From: an uncultured Clostridia bacterium | GTDB lineage: Bacteria; Bacillota; Clostridia; TANB77; CAG-508 | Reading direction: 5' to 3' | NCBI GenBank assembly: GCA_934120395.1 | Contig: CAKOTZ010000009.1 | Location: 7,356 to 71,355, forward strand | Length of the DNA: 64,000 nt | Part shown: positions 37,503 through 47,983 of the stretch, piece by piece | Numbering within the stretch: position 1 is the stretch's first letter | Layout: every line of letters begins with the position of its first letter | Program-made: the position numbers and the translations under genes | The notes under the pieces: generated by a model | What the model saw: the letters and a program-made list of their open reading frames with translations, nothing else | Databases searched by the model: none | Told to the model about the DNA's origin: nothing

Positions 37503-38226
37503 ATTCATCCCAGTTGTGATATACTTCCATTACATCATCTAATTCGTCTAAATGGTCTAATAGCAATTGCATTTTTCTAGCTTTTTCTTCATCTAAGCTT
37601 ACATATGTTGATGGTATTTGTTGAATTTCAGCTTGTTCAAAGCTTAATCCGTTTTTTTCTAATTCTTCTGTTGTTTTTGAAAAATCTTCTACACTTGTTG
37701 TTATTTCGTAATATTCTTCGTTTGCTTCAAAATTTTCAGCTCCAGCATCTATACTTAATAACATTAAATCATCTTCTGGTATATTGGTATTTTCCTTAGA
37801 AACAATGATAACACCTTTTTTTTCAAACATATACGAAACACAACCTGTTGTACCTAATTTTCCTCCAAATTTATCAAAAATATGTCTAACATCAGCTGCT
37901 GTTCTATTTTTGTTGTCTGTAGACGCATTTACAATAACTGCAACCCCAGCTGGTCCATATCCTTCATATGTTATTTCTTCGTAATTCTCTGTATTTCCTG
38001 CCCCTGCTGCTTTTTTTATTGCATTATTAATTGTATCATTGGGCATATTATTTGCTTTACATTTTGCAATTACATCTTTTAACTTGAAATTACCTGCAGG
38101 GTCTGGTCCTCCCAATTTTACTGCCATTAATAATTCTCTACCTAATTTCGTAAATATTTTACCTCTTGCAGCATCTACTTTACCTTTCTTTGCCTGTATA
38201 TTATGCCATTTGCTATGTCCTGACAT
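37501..38226 (-). CDS. yebC: YebC/PmpR-family translation or transcription factor
   Basis: 241 residues starting MSGHSKWHNIQAKKGKVDAA, with KANNMPNDTI and YEGYGPAGVAVIV. Family members are reported as DNA regulators and, more recently, as helpers of ribosomes on difficult sequences; which applies here is unknown. ATG 38226 follows AGGAGG. Confidence 0.94.
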   Translation of the reverse strand: MSGHSKWHNIQAKKGKVDAARGKIFTKLGRELLMAVKLGGPDPAGNFKLKDVIAKCKANNMPNDTINNAIKKAAGAGNTENYEEITYEGYGPAGVAVIVNASTDNKNRTAADVRHIFDKFGGKLGTTGCVSYMFEKKGVIIVSKENTNIPEDDLMLLSIDAGAENFEANEEYYEITTSVEDFSKTTEELEKNGLSFEQAEIQQIPSTYVSLDEEKARKMQLLLDHLDELDDVMEVYHNWDE

Positions 38227-38356
38227 ATTTCTTACCTCCTTTTTCATTTTCAAGCTATAGCTAGCTTTACCATTTTTTTAAAATTCGTTTTAATTGTAAC
38301 ATATTTTTTGCACTTTGTGTAGTATTTTTAAAAATATTAATTATTGAATATTTTTT

Positions 38357-39062
38357 CTACTCAATTAAATCCTTCACCACTTCTGATGCAATAATCAAGC
38401 CTGCTACAGATGGTACAAAAGAAACACTCCCTGGAACTTGCCTCTTATTCGTTTCCTCTGTTGTAGCGCTTGGCTTTATTGGTTCTTCTTTTGAATATAC
38501 TACCTTTAATTTTTTTATATTTCTTTTTCTAAGCTCTCTTCTCATCACTTTCGCAAGTGGACAAACGCTTGTTTTGTTTATATCACAAACCTCTAATTCC
38601 ATTGGGTTAAGTTTATTTCCTGTCCCCATAGATGACATAATTGGAATATCCAGTTTGTTTGCTTGTACAATTAGGTCTATTTTTGCTGTTACAGTATCAA
38701 TAGCATCTACAATATAATCTATACTGTCATCTAAAATATTTGTTTTATTTTCTGGCAAATAAAACTCTTGATATGTTTTAATGTTAACATCAGGATTAAT
38801 AGACAACATTCTTTCTTTCATAACTTCTACCTTTGGCTTGCCTATAGTATTTACATTAGCATGAATTTGCCTGTTTAAATTTGTAAGTGAAACCTCATCA
38901 TCATCTACTAATATAAAGTTTCCAACTCCGGCATCTTATTAATCCTTCTGCTACAAAAGAGCCCACTCCTCCTATTCCGAATATAGCTACTTTAGCATTC
39001 TGCAATTTATTAAGCCCTTCTTCTCCTATTAATAATTCTGTTCTTGAAAATTGATTTAACAT
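38357..39062 (-). CDS. tcdA: tRNA threonylcarbamoyladenosine dehydratase-like (ThiF/E1 family) with in-frame CGG (+1)
   Basis: Would convert t6A to its cyclic form at tRNA position 37. Frame 1 from ATG 39062 gives ELLIGEEGLNKL and the nucleotide site GIGGVGSFVAEGLIRC. Then TGC CGG AGT breaks the frame; skipping one C gives CGVGNFILVDDDEVSLTN, NRQIHANVNT, matching the family, and continues to 38357. Total about 234 residues. The zero frame would end soon after the CGG. No second change is needed. Confidence 0.88.
38928..38930 (-). other. In-frame CGG, +1 site of tcdA
   Basis: TGC CGG AGT; skipping the C gives TGC GGA GTT (C-G-V). The same six bases TGC GGA GTT occur without the extra C in the ABC permease gene near 3293. 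Confidence 0.8.
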
Positions 39063-39084
39063 TGTATGTTCCTCTTTTCTATTC

Positions 39085-39759
39085 TTACATAACCGCAAAT
39101 AATATACAAAAAAATTGTAACAAACTACCAAGTAATATAAATAAATGGAAAATTGAGTGCATATATTTCTTTTTTCTTCCAAAGCCATAAAATATAGCTC
39201 CTATTGTATATGCAAGTCCACCTAAAACTAATAAAACAAAACCTTTTGTTCCAAGTAATGAAGGCAATAGCGACACCTTAAAAATTATGCACCACCCCAT
39301 TCCTAGGTAACAAATCATAGAAAAAACATTATATCGTTTCAAATCAATAGAATTTAGTACAATTCCTAAAATAGCAAGTCCCCATATAATTCCAAAAATA
39401 AGCCATCCTGTCAAAGCATCCTCTTCTCTTAGCGTACATAGAGCAAAAGGTGTATATGAACCTGCAATTAGCAGAAATATAGAACAATGGTCTAAAATTT
39501 GAAATACCTTTTTTGCTTTTAGTTTTGGACTTAATCCATGATAAATGCTAGACATAGTGTACAGAAGAATCATGGTTGCACCATAAATAGCTCCACTTAC
39601 TATTCCATAAGTATTATGGTGACTAGCCGCTACTATAACACATAAAACTGTCGCAACAATTCCTAAAGCTACGCCAACAATATGTGAAACCATATTAAAA
39701 ATTTCTTCTCCCTTTGTATAAACTGGCAATTTTCTATCTTCTAACTTAATTCTCTGCAT
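39085..39759 (-). CDS. Hemolysin III / PAQR-family membrane protein
   Basis: Seven hydrophobic helices; motifs EEIFNMVSHIVGVALG, SSIYHGLSPKLKAKKVFQILDHCSIFLLIAGSY (His and Asp metal ligands) and the final HSIFHLFILLGS. 224 residues. Sits 22 bases upstream of tcdA in the same direction. Confidence 0.9.
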   Translation of the reverse strand: MQRIKLEDRKLPVYTKGEEIFNMVSHIVGVALGIVATVLCVIVAASHHNTYGIVSGAIYGATMILLYTMSSIYHGLSPKLKAKKVFQILDHCSIFLLIAGSYTPFALCTLREEDALTGWLIFGIIWGLAILGIVLNSIDLKRYNVFSMICYLGMGWCIIFKVSLLPSLLGTKGFVLLVLGGLAYTIGAIFYGFGRKKKYMHSIFHLFILLGSLLQFFCILFAVM

Positions 39760-39815
39760 TCCATACCTCCCTTGTTATTGTCATATTATAACCTCATTTA
39801 ATATAAAATACAAGT

Positions 39816-40341
39816 TTAGTTTAATTTTACAATCTTGCCAGGAATTCCAACTACTGTACAATTATTTGGTATATCGTGCAAAATTACAGCATTAGCTCCT
39901 ATTTTTACTCCATCTCCAACTTTTATCGGACCGCAATATTTTAGCACCAGCTCCTACAAAAACGTTATTTCCTATATCTGGGTGTCGTTTTCCTGTATCC
40001 TTGCCAGTTCCGCCTAGTGTTGAGCCATGATATATTGTGCAATCATTTCCAACTGTTGCAGTTTCACCAATTACCACTCCGCTTCCATGGTCAATAAACA
40101 AACGTCTACCAATCTTAGCACCTGGATGAATTTCAATACCAGTAAAAAATCTGCCAATCTGTGAAATTAATCTTGCTAGAAAAAACAGTTTATATTTATA
40201 CAAAAAATGTGCTAACCTGTAAAAGACTAGCACATGAAAACCTTGGTATAAAAGTATAACATACCAAATATTTTTCGCAGCTGGGTCTTTCTTAGATATG
40301 TTTTTTGCATCTTCATACAATTCCTTACATACATTTCTCAT
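39816..40341 (-). CDS. cysE: Serine O-acetyltransferase with in-frame CGG (+1)
   Basis: Makes O-acetylserine for cysteine synthesis. N-terminal FHVLVFYRLAHFLYK, then left-handed beta-helix repeats (GIEIHPGAKIGRRLFIDHGSGVVIGETATVGND, GSTLGGTGKD). At codon 137 ATA TTG CGG TCC breaks the frame. Skipping the C gives ILGPIKVGDGVKIGANAVIL and VVGIPGKIVKLN, the typical end. About 174 residues. ATG 40341 follows AAGGTG. Confidence 0.9.
39931..39933 (-). other. In-frame CGG, +1 site of cysE
   Basis: TTG CGG TCC; skipping the C gives TTG GGT CCG (L-G-P). The fourth base is T, so any glycine codon may follow. Confidence 0.8.
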
Positions 40342-40383
40342 AAAAATCACCTTAACATATATTATGAAAATATTTTAGTTTTG

Positions 40384-42346
40384 TTACCTATCCAATAATT
40401 TTTCCAGCTCTTTTATTTTATCTCTTAACTCTGCTGCTTTTTCAAATTCCATATTTGCAGCATGTTTCAACATTTCATCTGTTAATTTAACAATAATTTC
40501 TTCCATTGATTCATTTTCTTTTATGTCATACTCAGTTTGGATATCTTCAACAACTGTTGCCTTTATTGTATCTCTAATAGATTTTTTTATCGTTTTTGGA
40601 GTAATTCCATGTTCTTTATTATATGCTTGTTGAATTTCACGTCTACGATTTGTTTCTGTTATAGCTTTTTCCATAGACTCAGTTAACTCATCAGCATACA
40701 TAATTACTAAACCATCTGTATTTCTAGCAGCACGTCCTATAGTCTGGATTAATGACCTTTCTGAACGTAAAAAGCCCTCCTTATCTGCATCTAAAATTGC
40801 AACTAATGAAACTTCTGGTATGTCAAGCCCTTCTCTTAATAAATTAATTCCCACTAAAACATCGAATTTACCAATACGCAAGTCACGAATAATTTCCATT
40901 CTTTCCAAAGCCTTTATTTCCGAATGCATGTATCTAACCTTTATGTCCATTCCTTTCAAATAATTTGTTAAATCCTCAGCCATTTTCTTTGTTAATGTTG
41001 TTACTAATATTCTTTCCTTCTTTTCTACTCTAATTCTAATTTGCTCAATTAAATCGTCAACTTGATTTGTAACAGGTTTAACAATTATTTTTGGGTCTAA
41101 TAATCCAGTTGGTCTAATAATTTGCTCTACAATAGCAGCTCCCGAATTCTCTTTTTCATAATCTGCTGGTGTTGCACTAACAAAAATACATTGGTTAATT
41201 TTATCTTCAAATTCCTCAAATTTTAATGGTCTATTATCATAAGCAGATGGCAAACGAAACCCATAATCTATTAATGACTTTTTCCTTGCTCTATCTCCAT
41301 TATACATTGCCCTGACCTGCGGAATTGTTACATGCGATTCATCTACAACTAATAAAAAGTCTTTTGGGAAATAATCAATCAGTGTAAAAGGTGCACTTCC
41401 AGGTGCTCTACCACTAATATGTCGCGAATAGTTTTCAATTCCTTGGCAAAATCCTGTTTCCTTTAACATTTCCATGTCGAAATTTGTTCTTTCCTCAATT
41501 CTTTGAGCCTCTATAAGTTTATTATTTTCCTTAAAATACTTTATTCTTTCTTCTAGCTCTTGCTCTATTGTTACAATAGCCGCTTCTCTCTTATCGTTTG
41601 TTGTAACATAATGCGAATTTGGAAATATAGTAACATGATTACGTATGCCTATTGATTTGCCTGTTAATGGATTAATTTCGGAAATCTTTTCAATTTCATC
41701 CCCCCAAAACTCAATTCTTATCGCACTTTCTCCTTTATCAGAAGGATATATCTCAACTACATCTCCCTTAGCTCTAAAAGTTCCTCTTTTAAAGTCTAAT
41801 TCGTTTCTACTATATTGCATATTAATCAGTCTTTTTAAAACTTCATTTCTTTCTTTTTGCATTCCTGTTCTTAGCGAAATTACCATATTTTCATAGTCGA
41901 TTGGATCACCTAAACCATATATACAAGAAACTGACGAAACTATTATTACATCTTTTCGTTCATACAAAGCAGCTGTAGCCGAATGTCTTAGCTTGTCTAT
42001 TTCATCGTTAACAGAAGAATCTTTTTCTATATATGTGTCAGAAGAAGCTATATATGCTTCTGGTTGGTAATAATCATAATATGAAACAAAATATTCAACA
42101 CAGTTTTCTGGGAAAAACTCTTTGAACTCTGAATAAAGCTGACCAGCTAGAGTTTTATTGTGTGCTAATACCAATGTTGGCTTTTGTACTTTTTCTATAA
42201 CATTTGCAATGGTATATGTCTTTCCGTGAACCCGTAACTCCCAAAAGTGTCTGGAATTTTTCTCCTTTTTCTATTCCACTTGTTAATTCTTCTATAGCTT
42301 TTGGTTGGTCTCCTGTTGGCTTGTATTCTGAGTGAATTTTAAACAT
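40384..42346 (-). CDS. uvrB: Excinuclease ABC subunit B with in-frame CGG (+1) inside Walker A
   Basis: Helicase subunit of nucleotide excision repair. ATG 42346 starts MFKIHSEYKPTGDQPKAIEEL; the Walker A motif GVTGSGKT is interrupted at TCA CGG AAA (codon 41). Skipping the C gives GSGKTYTIANVIEKVQKP and then the rest: LAHNKTLAGQLYSEF, the beta-hairpin YYDYYQPEAY, the DEAD-like DESHV, and the C-terminal UVR domain. About 653 residues. The zero frame would stop within some 25 codons. The first 276 bases occur again, diverged, at 51080-51355. Confidence 0.93.
42071..42346 (-). repeat. 276-bp direct repeat, copy 1 (5' end of uvrB)
   Basis: Same length as 51080-51355 with about 16 differences by eye (about 94% identity), mostly silent. 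The copies bound the accessory island. Confidence 0.9.
42224..42226 (-). other. In-frame CGG, +1 site of uvrB
   Basis: TCA CGG AAA; skipping the C gives TCA GGA AAG (S-G-K), the invariant Walker A glycine. The same site is present in the 51233 copy. Confidence 0.85.
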
Positions 42347-42549
42347 TTTTCCTCCTTTTGTGACCTAAAAAATAACAACTATCAACTAAAAAAATTCGTG
42401 TAATTTATCTTTTTTTGGTTTCTTTTTAGTCTTAAAAAATGTCCTTTTACGAATTAGGCCCCAAACTTCATTTTTTCTAACTAAATAACATTAAATTTTA
42501 AATAATATTAGATAATACTAATATATATTTATACCATTTTTTTCTCAAA

Positions 42550-42577
42550 AAAACAAGGTATTCTAAATATACCCTGT
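42550..42577 (-). terminator. Terminator of the island operon
   Basis: On the minus strand AACAGGGTAT/ATACCTTGTT with one G-U pair, followed by a T7 run. Confidence 0.75.
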
Positions 42578-42592
42578 TTTCTGTTAATCTAT

Positions 42593-42688
42593 TTAATTAT
42601 GCTGACAAAATATCTTCAAAACTTTCTTTAGCCTATTTTCTCCCCATATATAATCTTTATAAATAGGAGCTAAAAAAATAATATCCAT
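42593..42688 (-). pseudogene. Fragment of a mannose-6-phosphate isomerase gene
   Basis: A 31-residue ORF whose start (DIIFLAPIYKDYIWGENRL) matches the N-terminus of class I phosphomannose isomerases. A stop follows and the rest is absent. A leftover of an earlier gene at the island edge. Confidence 0.5.
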
Positions 42689-42847
42689 ATTTTTTTCTTT
42701 CTTATTTTTACATAATACTGAATTAATTTATTGTTAGTCGGTAAAAGGGATAATAATTTATACTCACTCTCTAAAATTAAATGCTGAATATCAATAGTAG
42801 AGATGAAAAACTTTCAAAATTTTCCCCATACTATTGACATTTACCAT

Positions 42848-45280
42848 TTATTTTTCTATTTCTAATTTTTGAACTTTTGATATATCCCTATACTTAATAT
42901 TTTCCATATTAAATCCATTCAACACTAAATCAATTTGTAAAGCACTTTTTAGCTCACTTGGTACTAAATTTGTATTATATATTTCAGCTAATGGAATCAG
43001 TGTTGGAATATAATGTCCTCCTTTTTTAATATGCTGTGAATTTGTAAATTCTGGACCTGTTCCAGTTCCAAATTCTCCATCAACATATTTACAAAGAAAA
43101 TAGTTATGTACATTTGTTTCATTTTCTTGAGTATACAATAATCGAATTGTTTCTGATTGTATTCCTAATTCTTCTTGTATTTCACGCACTGCTGTTTCTT
43201 CAACTTTTTCTCCTTCTTCTACACCACCACCAGGAACTACAAAGAAATCATCAATTATTTTTGGATTAGTTTTACTTGGTTTTAATCTGTGAACTAAAGC
43301 TAAACATTTTTTTCCATCTTCATCTGGTATAACTAGTAAACCTCTAGAAGTTATTCTTTTTTTATTACTTTCCATGCTTTCATTCTCCTTTACTTTATTT
43401 GAATTTGATATCATATCAACAATAATATTTGCATAATTAAATATTTGTGATTTGTTTTCCCCCTTAATAAATTGCTCTGTATTAAATTCTGGCAAATTAT
43501 ATAATGAAGCAAATTTTTTATATACATCATGATAATCTAAACAATCTATTCCATTTTGTATTAAAATATTTCTCATAATATGTGAAGCATTCTTAAAAAT
43601 TACATCATAATTCTTTTCGTTTTCTTCATATAAACTTCTTCTTAGGACATGCAATTCACTTGGCATGCACTCTCTATATGCTAATTTTATATCATCAAAT
43701 GTGTATTTTTTCAAATTTAATGCACGATCATATATTAATGGTTGGAAATCTCCTTGTTCCATTTTATATATTGCATATTTCGTTTTAGTATCTAATTCAT
43801 CACCCTGCAATTCTCTTTCACTAAATACTGTTGTACCAATTTTTATAGGAATTTGTTTTACAATATCATTCAAATCTTTCCTAATATCTTTATCATAAGG
43901 TTCCATGACGATAATTGTATCTATGTCACTATACCCATCATGCACACATTCTCTTGCACAACTTCCTGTTAATGTTAATAATTTTACTTTATTTCCAAAC
44001 TTAGCTAAGATTTCTTCTTTAAATATTTTTATAGCTTCTCTGTAACTATCTGGAATGTTTTTTTGATTTTCATCATACAATTCACCAGTATATTTAGTTT
44101 TAGCAGAAGCAATAGTGTCTAACTTACTATATAATTCATAACTTGTACCATTATTATCAATTACAAAGTCTGCAATTTCTTTAATCCTATCTGCTCCCAT
44201 CGCTCTCTTTTCAACATCTTTTGCTTGTACTTGTTCCATTGATTGTTTTGCATCTATTCCTTCACTTAATGCATTTCTTATAACTCGTTTTTTCAAATTA
44301 GTATCTATATACATAATCGAAAATTGTTCCCCTAATTGAGCTTTTAACGCCTTCGCTAATTCAAAATCATGAAGACTTTCTAATGAAATTGCATCTTTAT
44401 AATATTGCTTTTGAAATAACATAGCAATTTGATTTATTTCTAAAAGCGATACTAGAGCACTATTATTTCTGTAAAACTTCAACGGATCATCTACATCATA
44501 TCTCTGAGCCATTTGTTCAAGAAAATATCTAAACTTTAAGTTCCATATATTATGCTTTTTACTCAAATATTTTCCAGTTCCACTTTTTCCACATTCACTT
44601 AGCCCTCCTAATGCATAAATCTTTTTATCTTGATTTGGAAAAAGAGTAGTCTTTTTTAATTCATCAAAAATAATACTATTTAATTTTTGATAAACTTCTT
44701 CAATCGAACCAGTTGCATCAAATTCATCATAATCACCATTTTCAATTTGCTCTTGAATAATTTCATTTTGATATTCCTGATATTCACTATATGTTCGAGC
44801 TTTGTCTAAAATTAATCCTGTAAATTTTCTCTGTCTTGTTAATTCTTTCCTTAATTTAATACTTTTAGCAATATTAAAAAACAAATCTTTATCTTCTAGA
44901 GAATCTACTCCAAAATTTAATTTTGCTTGTTCTACCACTTTTATTGCTTCATCTTTACTTATTCCTTTATACATAAGAGTAGCAATTACCCTAGCATCGA
45001 AATTTTTTATTCCTTTATCTACTATAACTATTGGTTTTTTAGAATGTATTATGTTCAAATTGCGATTTTTTAAACTTTCATAGATAACATCAACAAATTG
45101 CTGGGCAGTACTCTCATGAAACCACCATTCAAAACTGTCCTTCGGCAACTCTGAAAAAGGATAATATTTATCAAGTCCACCAATCTTTTCAATAATATCT
45201 AGATTATCTTTTGCTATCAAATCCAACTGTGTTGTTTTTCCGCTTCCATCGACACCATTAAAACTAATAACACTTTTCAT
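42848..45280 (-). CDS. Four-part fusion: thymidylate-kinase-like, second P-loop NTPase, nucleotidyltransferase, NUDIX
   Basis: 810 residues. Residues about 1-210 are thymidylate-kinase-like (P-loop GVDGSGKTTQ). About 225-400 is a second P-loop domain with an unusual GLSECGKSGTGK. About 440-455 has the nucleotidyltransferase signature GSCARECVHDGYSDID. About 650-800 is a NUDIX domain with box GGGVEEGEKVEETAVREI plus EELG (about 681-703). Its ATG overlaps the carbamoyltransferase stop (TAATG), so both are made together. I know of no named family with this order. It probably handles phosphorylated or nucleotidylated intermediates of the operon's pathway. Confidence 0.78.
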   Translation of the reverse strand: MKSVISFNGVDGSGKTTQLDLIAKDNLDIIEKIGGLDKYYPFSELPKDSFEWWFHESTAQQFVDVIYESLKNRNLNIIHSKKPIVIVDKGIKNFDARVIATLMYKGISKDEAIKVVEQAKLNFGVDSLEDKDLFFNIAKSIKLRKELTRQRKFTGLILDKARTYSEYQEYQNEIIQEQIENGDYDEFDATGSIEEVYQKLNSIIFDELKKTTLFPNQDKKIYALGGLSECGKSGTGKYLSKKHNIWNLKFRYFLEQMAQRYDVDDPLKFYRNNSALVSLLEINQIAMLFQKQYYKDAISLESLHDFELAKALKAQLGEQFSIMYIDTNLKKRVIRNALSEGIDAKQSMEQVQAKDVEKRAMGADRIKEIADFVIDNNGTSYELYSKLDTIASAKTKYTGELYDENQKNIPDSYREAIKIFKEEILAKFGNKVKLLTLTGSCARECVHDGYSDIDTIIVMEPYDKDIRKDLNDIVKQIPIKIGTTVFSERELQGDELDTKTKYAIYKMEQGDFQPLIYDRALNLKKYTFDDIKLAYRECMPSELHVLRRSLYEENEKNYDVIFKNASHIMRNILIQNGIDCLDYHDVYKKFASLYNLPEFNTEQFIKGENKSQIFNYANIIVDMISNSNKVKENESMESNKKRITSRGLLVIPDEDGKKCLALVHRLKPSKTNPKIIDDFFVVPGGGVEEGEKVEETAVREIQEELGIQSETIRLLYTQENETNVHNYFLCKYVDGEFGTGTGPEFTNSQHIKKGGHYIPTLIPLAEIYNTNLVPSELKSALQIDLVLNGFNMENIKYRDISKVQKLEIEK

Positions 45281-46923
45281 TAAATATTATTTTCTCCTTT
45301 CCATATTATATAATCATTCAATATTAAATAATCCATAGGAGTATTACAAAACATAACAAGAGCATCTTTTGGACTTTCTACTATTGGCTCCCCTCCACGA
45401 TTAAATGAAGTGTTTAACAATACTGGAACATTTGTAATATTATAAAATTCCACTAATAAATTATAAAATTTATCATTGTCTACTTTATTAACTGTTTGGA
45501 CTCTACCTGTACTATCTACATGAAGAGTGGCTGGAATTTTTTTTGCATTTTCTTCTTTTGCTTGTCCAATATTTAACATATAAGGAGAAGGAATATTAAG
45601 TTCAAAGTATTCATTTACTTTTTCTTCTAAAATTACTGGAGCAAAAGGTCTAAACATCTCTCTATGTTTTATCTTTGCATTTATTTTATCTCTCATTTCA
45701 TTTGGATATGGAGCACATAAAATACTTCTATGCCCCAAAGCTCTTGGACCAATTTCAGAGCCTCCTTGAAACCACCCTATAATATTTCCTTCTGCTAAGA
45801 TTTTTGCAGTATCCATTTCTATATTTTTACTTTTTTTATAATTAAAATCAAAACTTTTAACTGAATATGGTAATACATATTTAATTTGTTTTTTTCCTAG
45901 CACATCTAAAATCTCATCTTCTGTATATTCTCTACCAAAATATGCATTTTTCAACTGAAATCTGTTAGAATAATTAAAATGATGATAATATCCATAAAGA
46001 GCATTACCTATTGATTGACCTGTATCATCACAGAATGGAGGAACAAATACATTTTCTATTTCAGTTTCTTTAAGAATTTTATTATTGATTACTCCATTTA
46101 GAAATACTCCACCTGCCAGACATAAATTTTTTATCTTATATTTATTATATAATCTTTTTACTAATTCAATAATTATTTTTTCTGTTCTATCTTGTACAAA
46201 ATATGCAGCATCTTTATTATCAAATCCTAAACCCATTTTACCAAAATCAATATTATTTTCTTTACAGAAATTATAGGAACCATGATAATATTTCCCCTCA
46301 CATTTACTGCTGATTTCAAAATTATCATTTATTTCATATAATTCAATATTAGGATATTTTTCTTTACCATATGGAGCTAGCCCCATTGTTTTACCAGCTT
46401 CTTGTGCACTCCAACCACAATAATTAGTAAATGTCTCATAAGTTCTTCCAATTCCTTTATATTTTGAGCGTTGTGAATTATTACCACCAATTTTTGTTAT
46501 TGTTTTATTTTTGGCTATGTAATAGCTTTCAGTAGTATTCAAATTTCCCTGACCATCAACAATAATTATCATTGCTTCTTCAAATGGTGACATGAAATAC
46601 GTACTATATGCGTGAGATAAATGATGATCTACTGATATAAATTTTTTGCTATCTAGTCCTAATATATCAAAATCTCCCATATACTCATTTGGTAAATACT
46701 CTCCATAATTACTTGATACAAATAGGTCAACATCTTTTGCTTCTATTCCTAACTCTTTTAAACAATATATAAAAGAATACATATATCCTTCTGAATGCTT
46801 TTTTCTGTTTAGTCTTTCTTCAGGAATTGATATGATATCATTCCCCTTTATAATTGTGCAACTTCCATTATGCCCAATGTTAAAACCCACAATAGTTTTT
46901 TTTGAATCTAAATTTGTTTTCAT
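45280..46923 (-). CDS. Carbamoyltransferase, NodU/CmcH family
   Basis: Transfers a carbamoyl group from carbamoyl phosphate through carbamoyl-AMP to a hydroxyl of a sugar, nucleoside or antibiotic. N-terminal Kae1-like domain: GFNIGHNGSCTI, SVDHHLSHAYSTYFMSPF, IIIVDGQGN. C-terminal domain: GWFQGGSEIGPRALGHRSI, REMFRPFAPV, LNTSFNRGGEPIVESP. 547 residues, normal. The key chemical step of the island, acceptor unknown. Confidence 0.9.
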   Translation of the reverse strand: MKTNLDSKKTIVGFNIGHNGSCTIIKGNDIISIPEERLNRKKHSEGYMYSFIYCLKELGIEAKDVDLFVSSNYGEYLPNEYMGDFDILGLDSKKFISVDHHLSHAYSTYFMSPFEEAMIIIVDGQGNLNTTESYYIAKNKTITKIGGNNSQRSKYKGIGRTYETFTNYCGWSAQEAGKTMGLAPYGKEKYPNIELYEINDNFEISSKCEGKYYHGSYNFCKENNIDFGKMGLGFDNKDAAYFVQDRTEKIIIELVKRLYNKYKIKNLCLAGGVFLNGVINNKILKETEIENVFVPPFCDDTGQSIGNALYGYYHHFNYSNRFQLKNAYFGREYTEDEILDVLGKKQIKYVLPYSVKSFDFNYKKSKNIEMDTAKILAEGNIIGWFQGGSEIGPRALGHRSILCAPYPNEMRDKINAKIKHREMFRPFAPVILEEKVNEYFELNIPSPYMLNIGQAKEENAKKIPATLHVDSTGRVQTVNKVDNDKFYNLLVEFYNITNVPVLLNTSFNRGGEPIVESPKDALVMFCNTPMDYLILNDYIIWKGENNI

Positions 46924-46933
46924 TATTCCTCCT

Positions 46934-47983
46934 TTAATAAATACTATTTAAAAATTTTTTAAAATCATCTATATTTTTCACATTATCTTTTTCATAAAAT
47001 AAAATTAAATAAGCAAGAGATAATATTTTATCTTTATGTTCCATATTATTTAGGTTAAATACTGCTAAAATTTTCATTGACAAATAATTTTTAAATTCTT
47101 CATACCAATTTTCAAAATTTATTTTTTCAATAATAGGCTCCATTATTAAATCTATATACATATTTATGGCGTCTTTTCTAATTTGTCTTATATCAAAATT
47201 CAAACAATTATCAGATAAAAAGACATTCAGCATTTTTTTGTAGATTTTCTCATGCCTTTCAAAGGCTTTTTTATTATATTTTAATGATAAATATTCGCCT
47301 TGTGCGATATAATACCAAATAAAAGTAGCAAATTCAGCCATTAATGGGGTATCTCCACCACATAAATAATCCAATATCATTCCATCTTCACAAATATTTA
47401 AATCGTTTGGATCACATTGACTAATAACTGTATATGTCTGCCTTTGTTGACTATAAAAATTTTTTATATTTTGGATTATAATTTGTACCTCTTGAAAATT
47501 AATTGTTTTATTCTTAAACTCGACAGATTTTAAATTGTTTAAAGAATTATAGAAATCCTCATTATAGTATTTTTTTAATCTACTATTAACTCTATCTTTA
47601 AAGAAAATATCTACATTCTTTGTGTATTTAAATTTTAATGTTTTTTCAAATATATCTTTATATTGCTCTAGTATTATAATAAAATCTTTTGTTATTGTAT
47701 TATTTCTAGCAAAATAATCTACTAATAGTCCATGATTGTCATAAATACTTTTGTTATATTCATATATAAGTATTCCACTATTATGTTCGGCATTTTGATA
47801 TATAAGTTTTGGAACATTATAATATTTTTTCATTCTCTTATATCCATTTAGTTCTTTTTTGTAATCATAATATGAATTGATTTTATAGAAAAATTGATAA
47901 TCACCTATATAAAAAGAACCATTAACATTATTATTATTAATGTTTTGATTATATATTTTAATAATATTGTTATTATTTATCAT
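46934..47983 (-). CDS. APH-like phosphotransferase
   Basis: 349 residues of protein-kinase-like fold. Catalytic segment VISQCDPNDLNICEDG corresponds to the HGDxxxxN loop of aminoglycoside/choline kinases (with Cys for Gly/His), followed by the metal-site Asp in LDYLCGGDTP. N-terminal lobe with YKKELNGYKRMKKYYNVP. Likely phosphorylates a small molecule. Overlaps the SDR gene by four bases (ATGA). Low sequence similarity to textbook members, so moderate confidence. Confidence 0.65.
   Translation of the reverse strand: MINNNNIIKIYNQNINNNNVNGSFYIGDYQFFYKINSYYDYKKELNGYKRMKKYYNVPKLIYQNAEHNSGILIYEYNKSIYDNHGLLVDYFARNNTITKDFIIILEQYKDIFEKTLKFKYTKNVDIFFKDRVNSRLKKYYNEDFYNSLNNLKSVEFKNKTINFQEVQIIIQNIKNFYSQQRQTYTVISQCDPNDLNICEDGMILDYLCGGDTPLMAEFATFIWYYIAQGEYLSLKYNKKAFERHEKIYKKMLNVFLSDNCLNFDIRQIRKDAINMYIDLIMEPIIEKINFENWYEEFKNYLSMKILAVFNLNNMEHKDKILSLAYLILFYEKDNVKNIDDFKKFLNSIY

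Larger units (their letters stand above)
42359..42847. other. Intergenic scar between uvrB and the island operon
   Basis: Holds a 20-base motif (42449-42468, core ACGAATTAGG) found again at 50947-50966 with two differences, an inverted partial copy at about 42392, the operon terminator and a manA fragment. No complete gene. Confidence 0.6.

Noticed and set aside
42155..42346. A separate 63-residue protein at the uvrB start
   Set aside because: It is the zero-frame reading of uvrB up to a stop after the CGG site.
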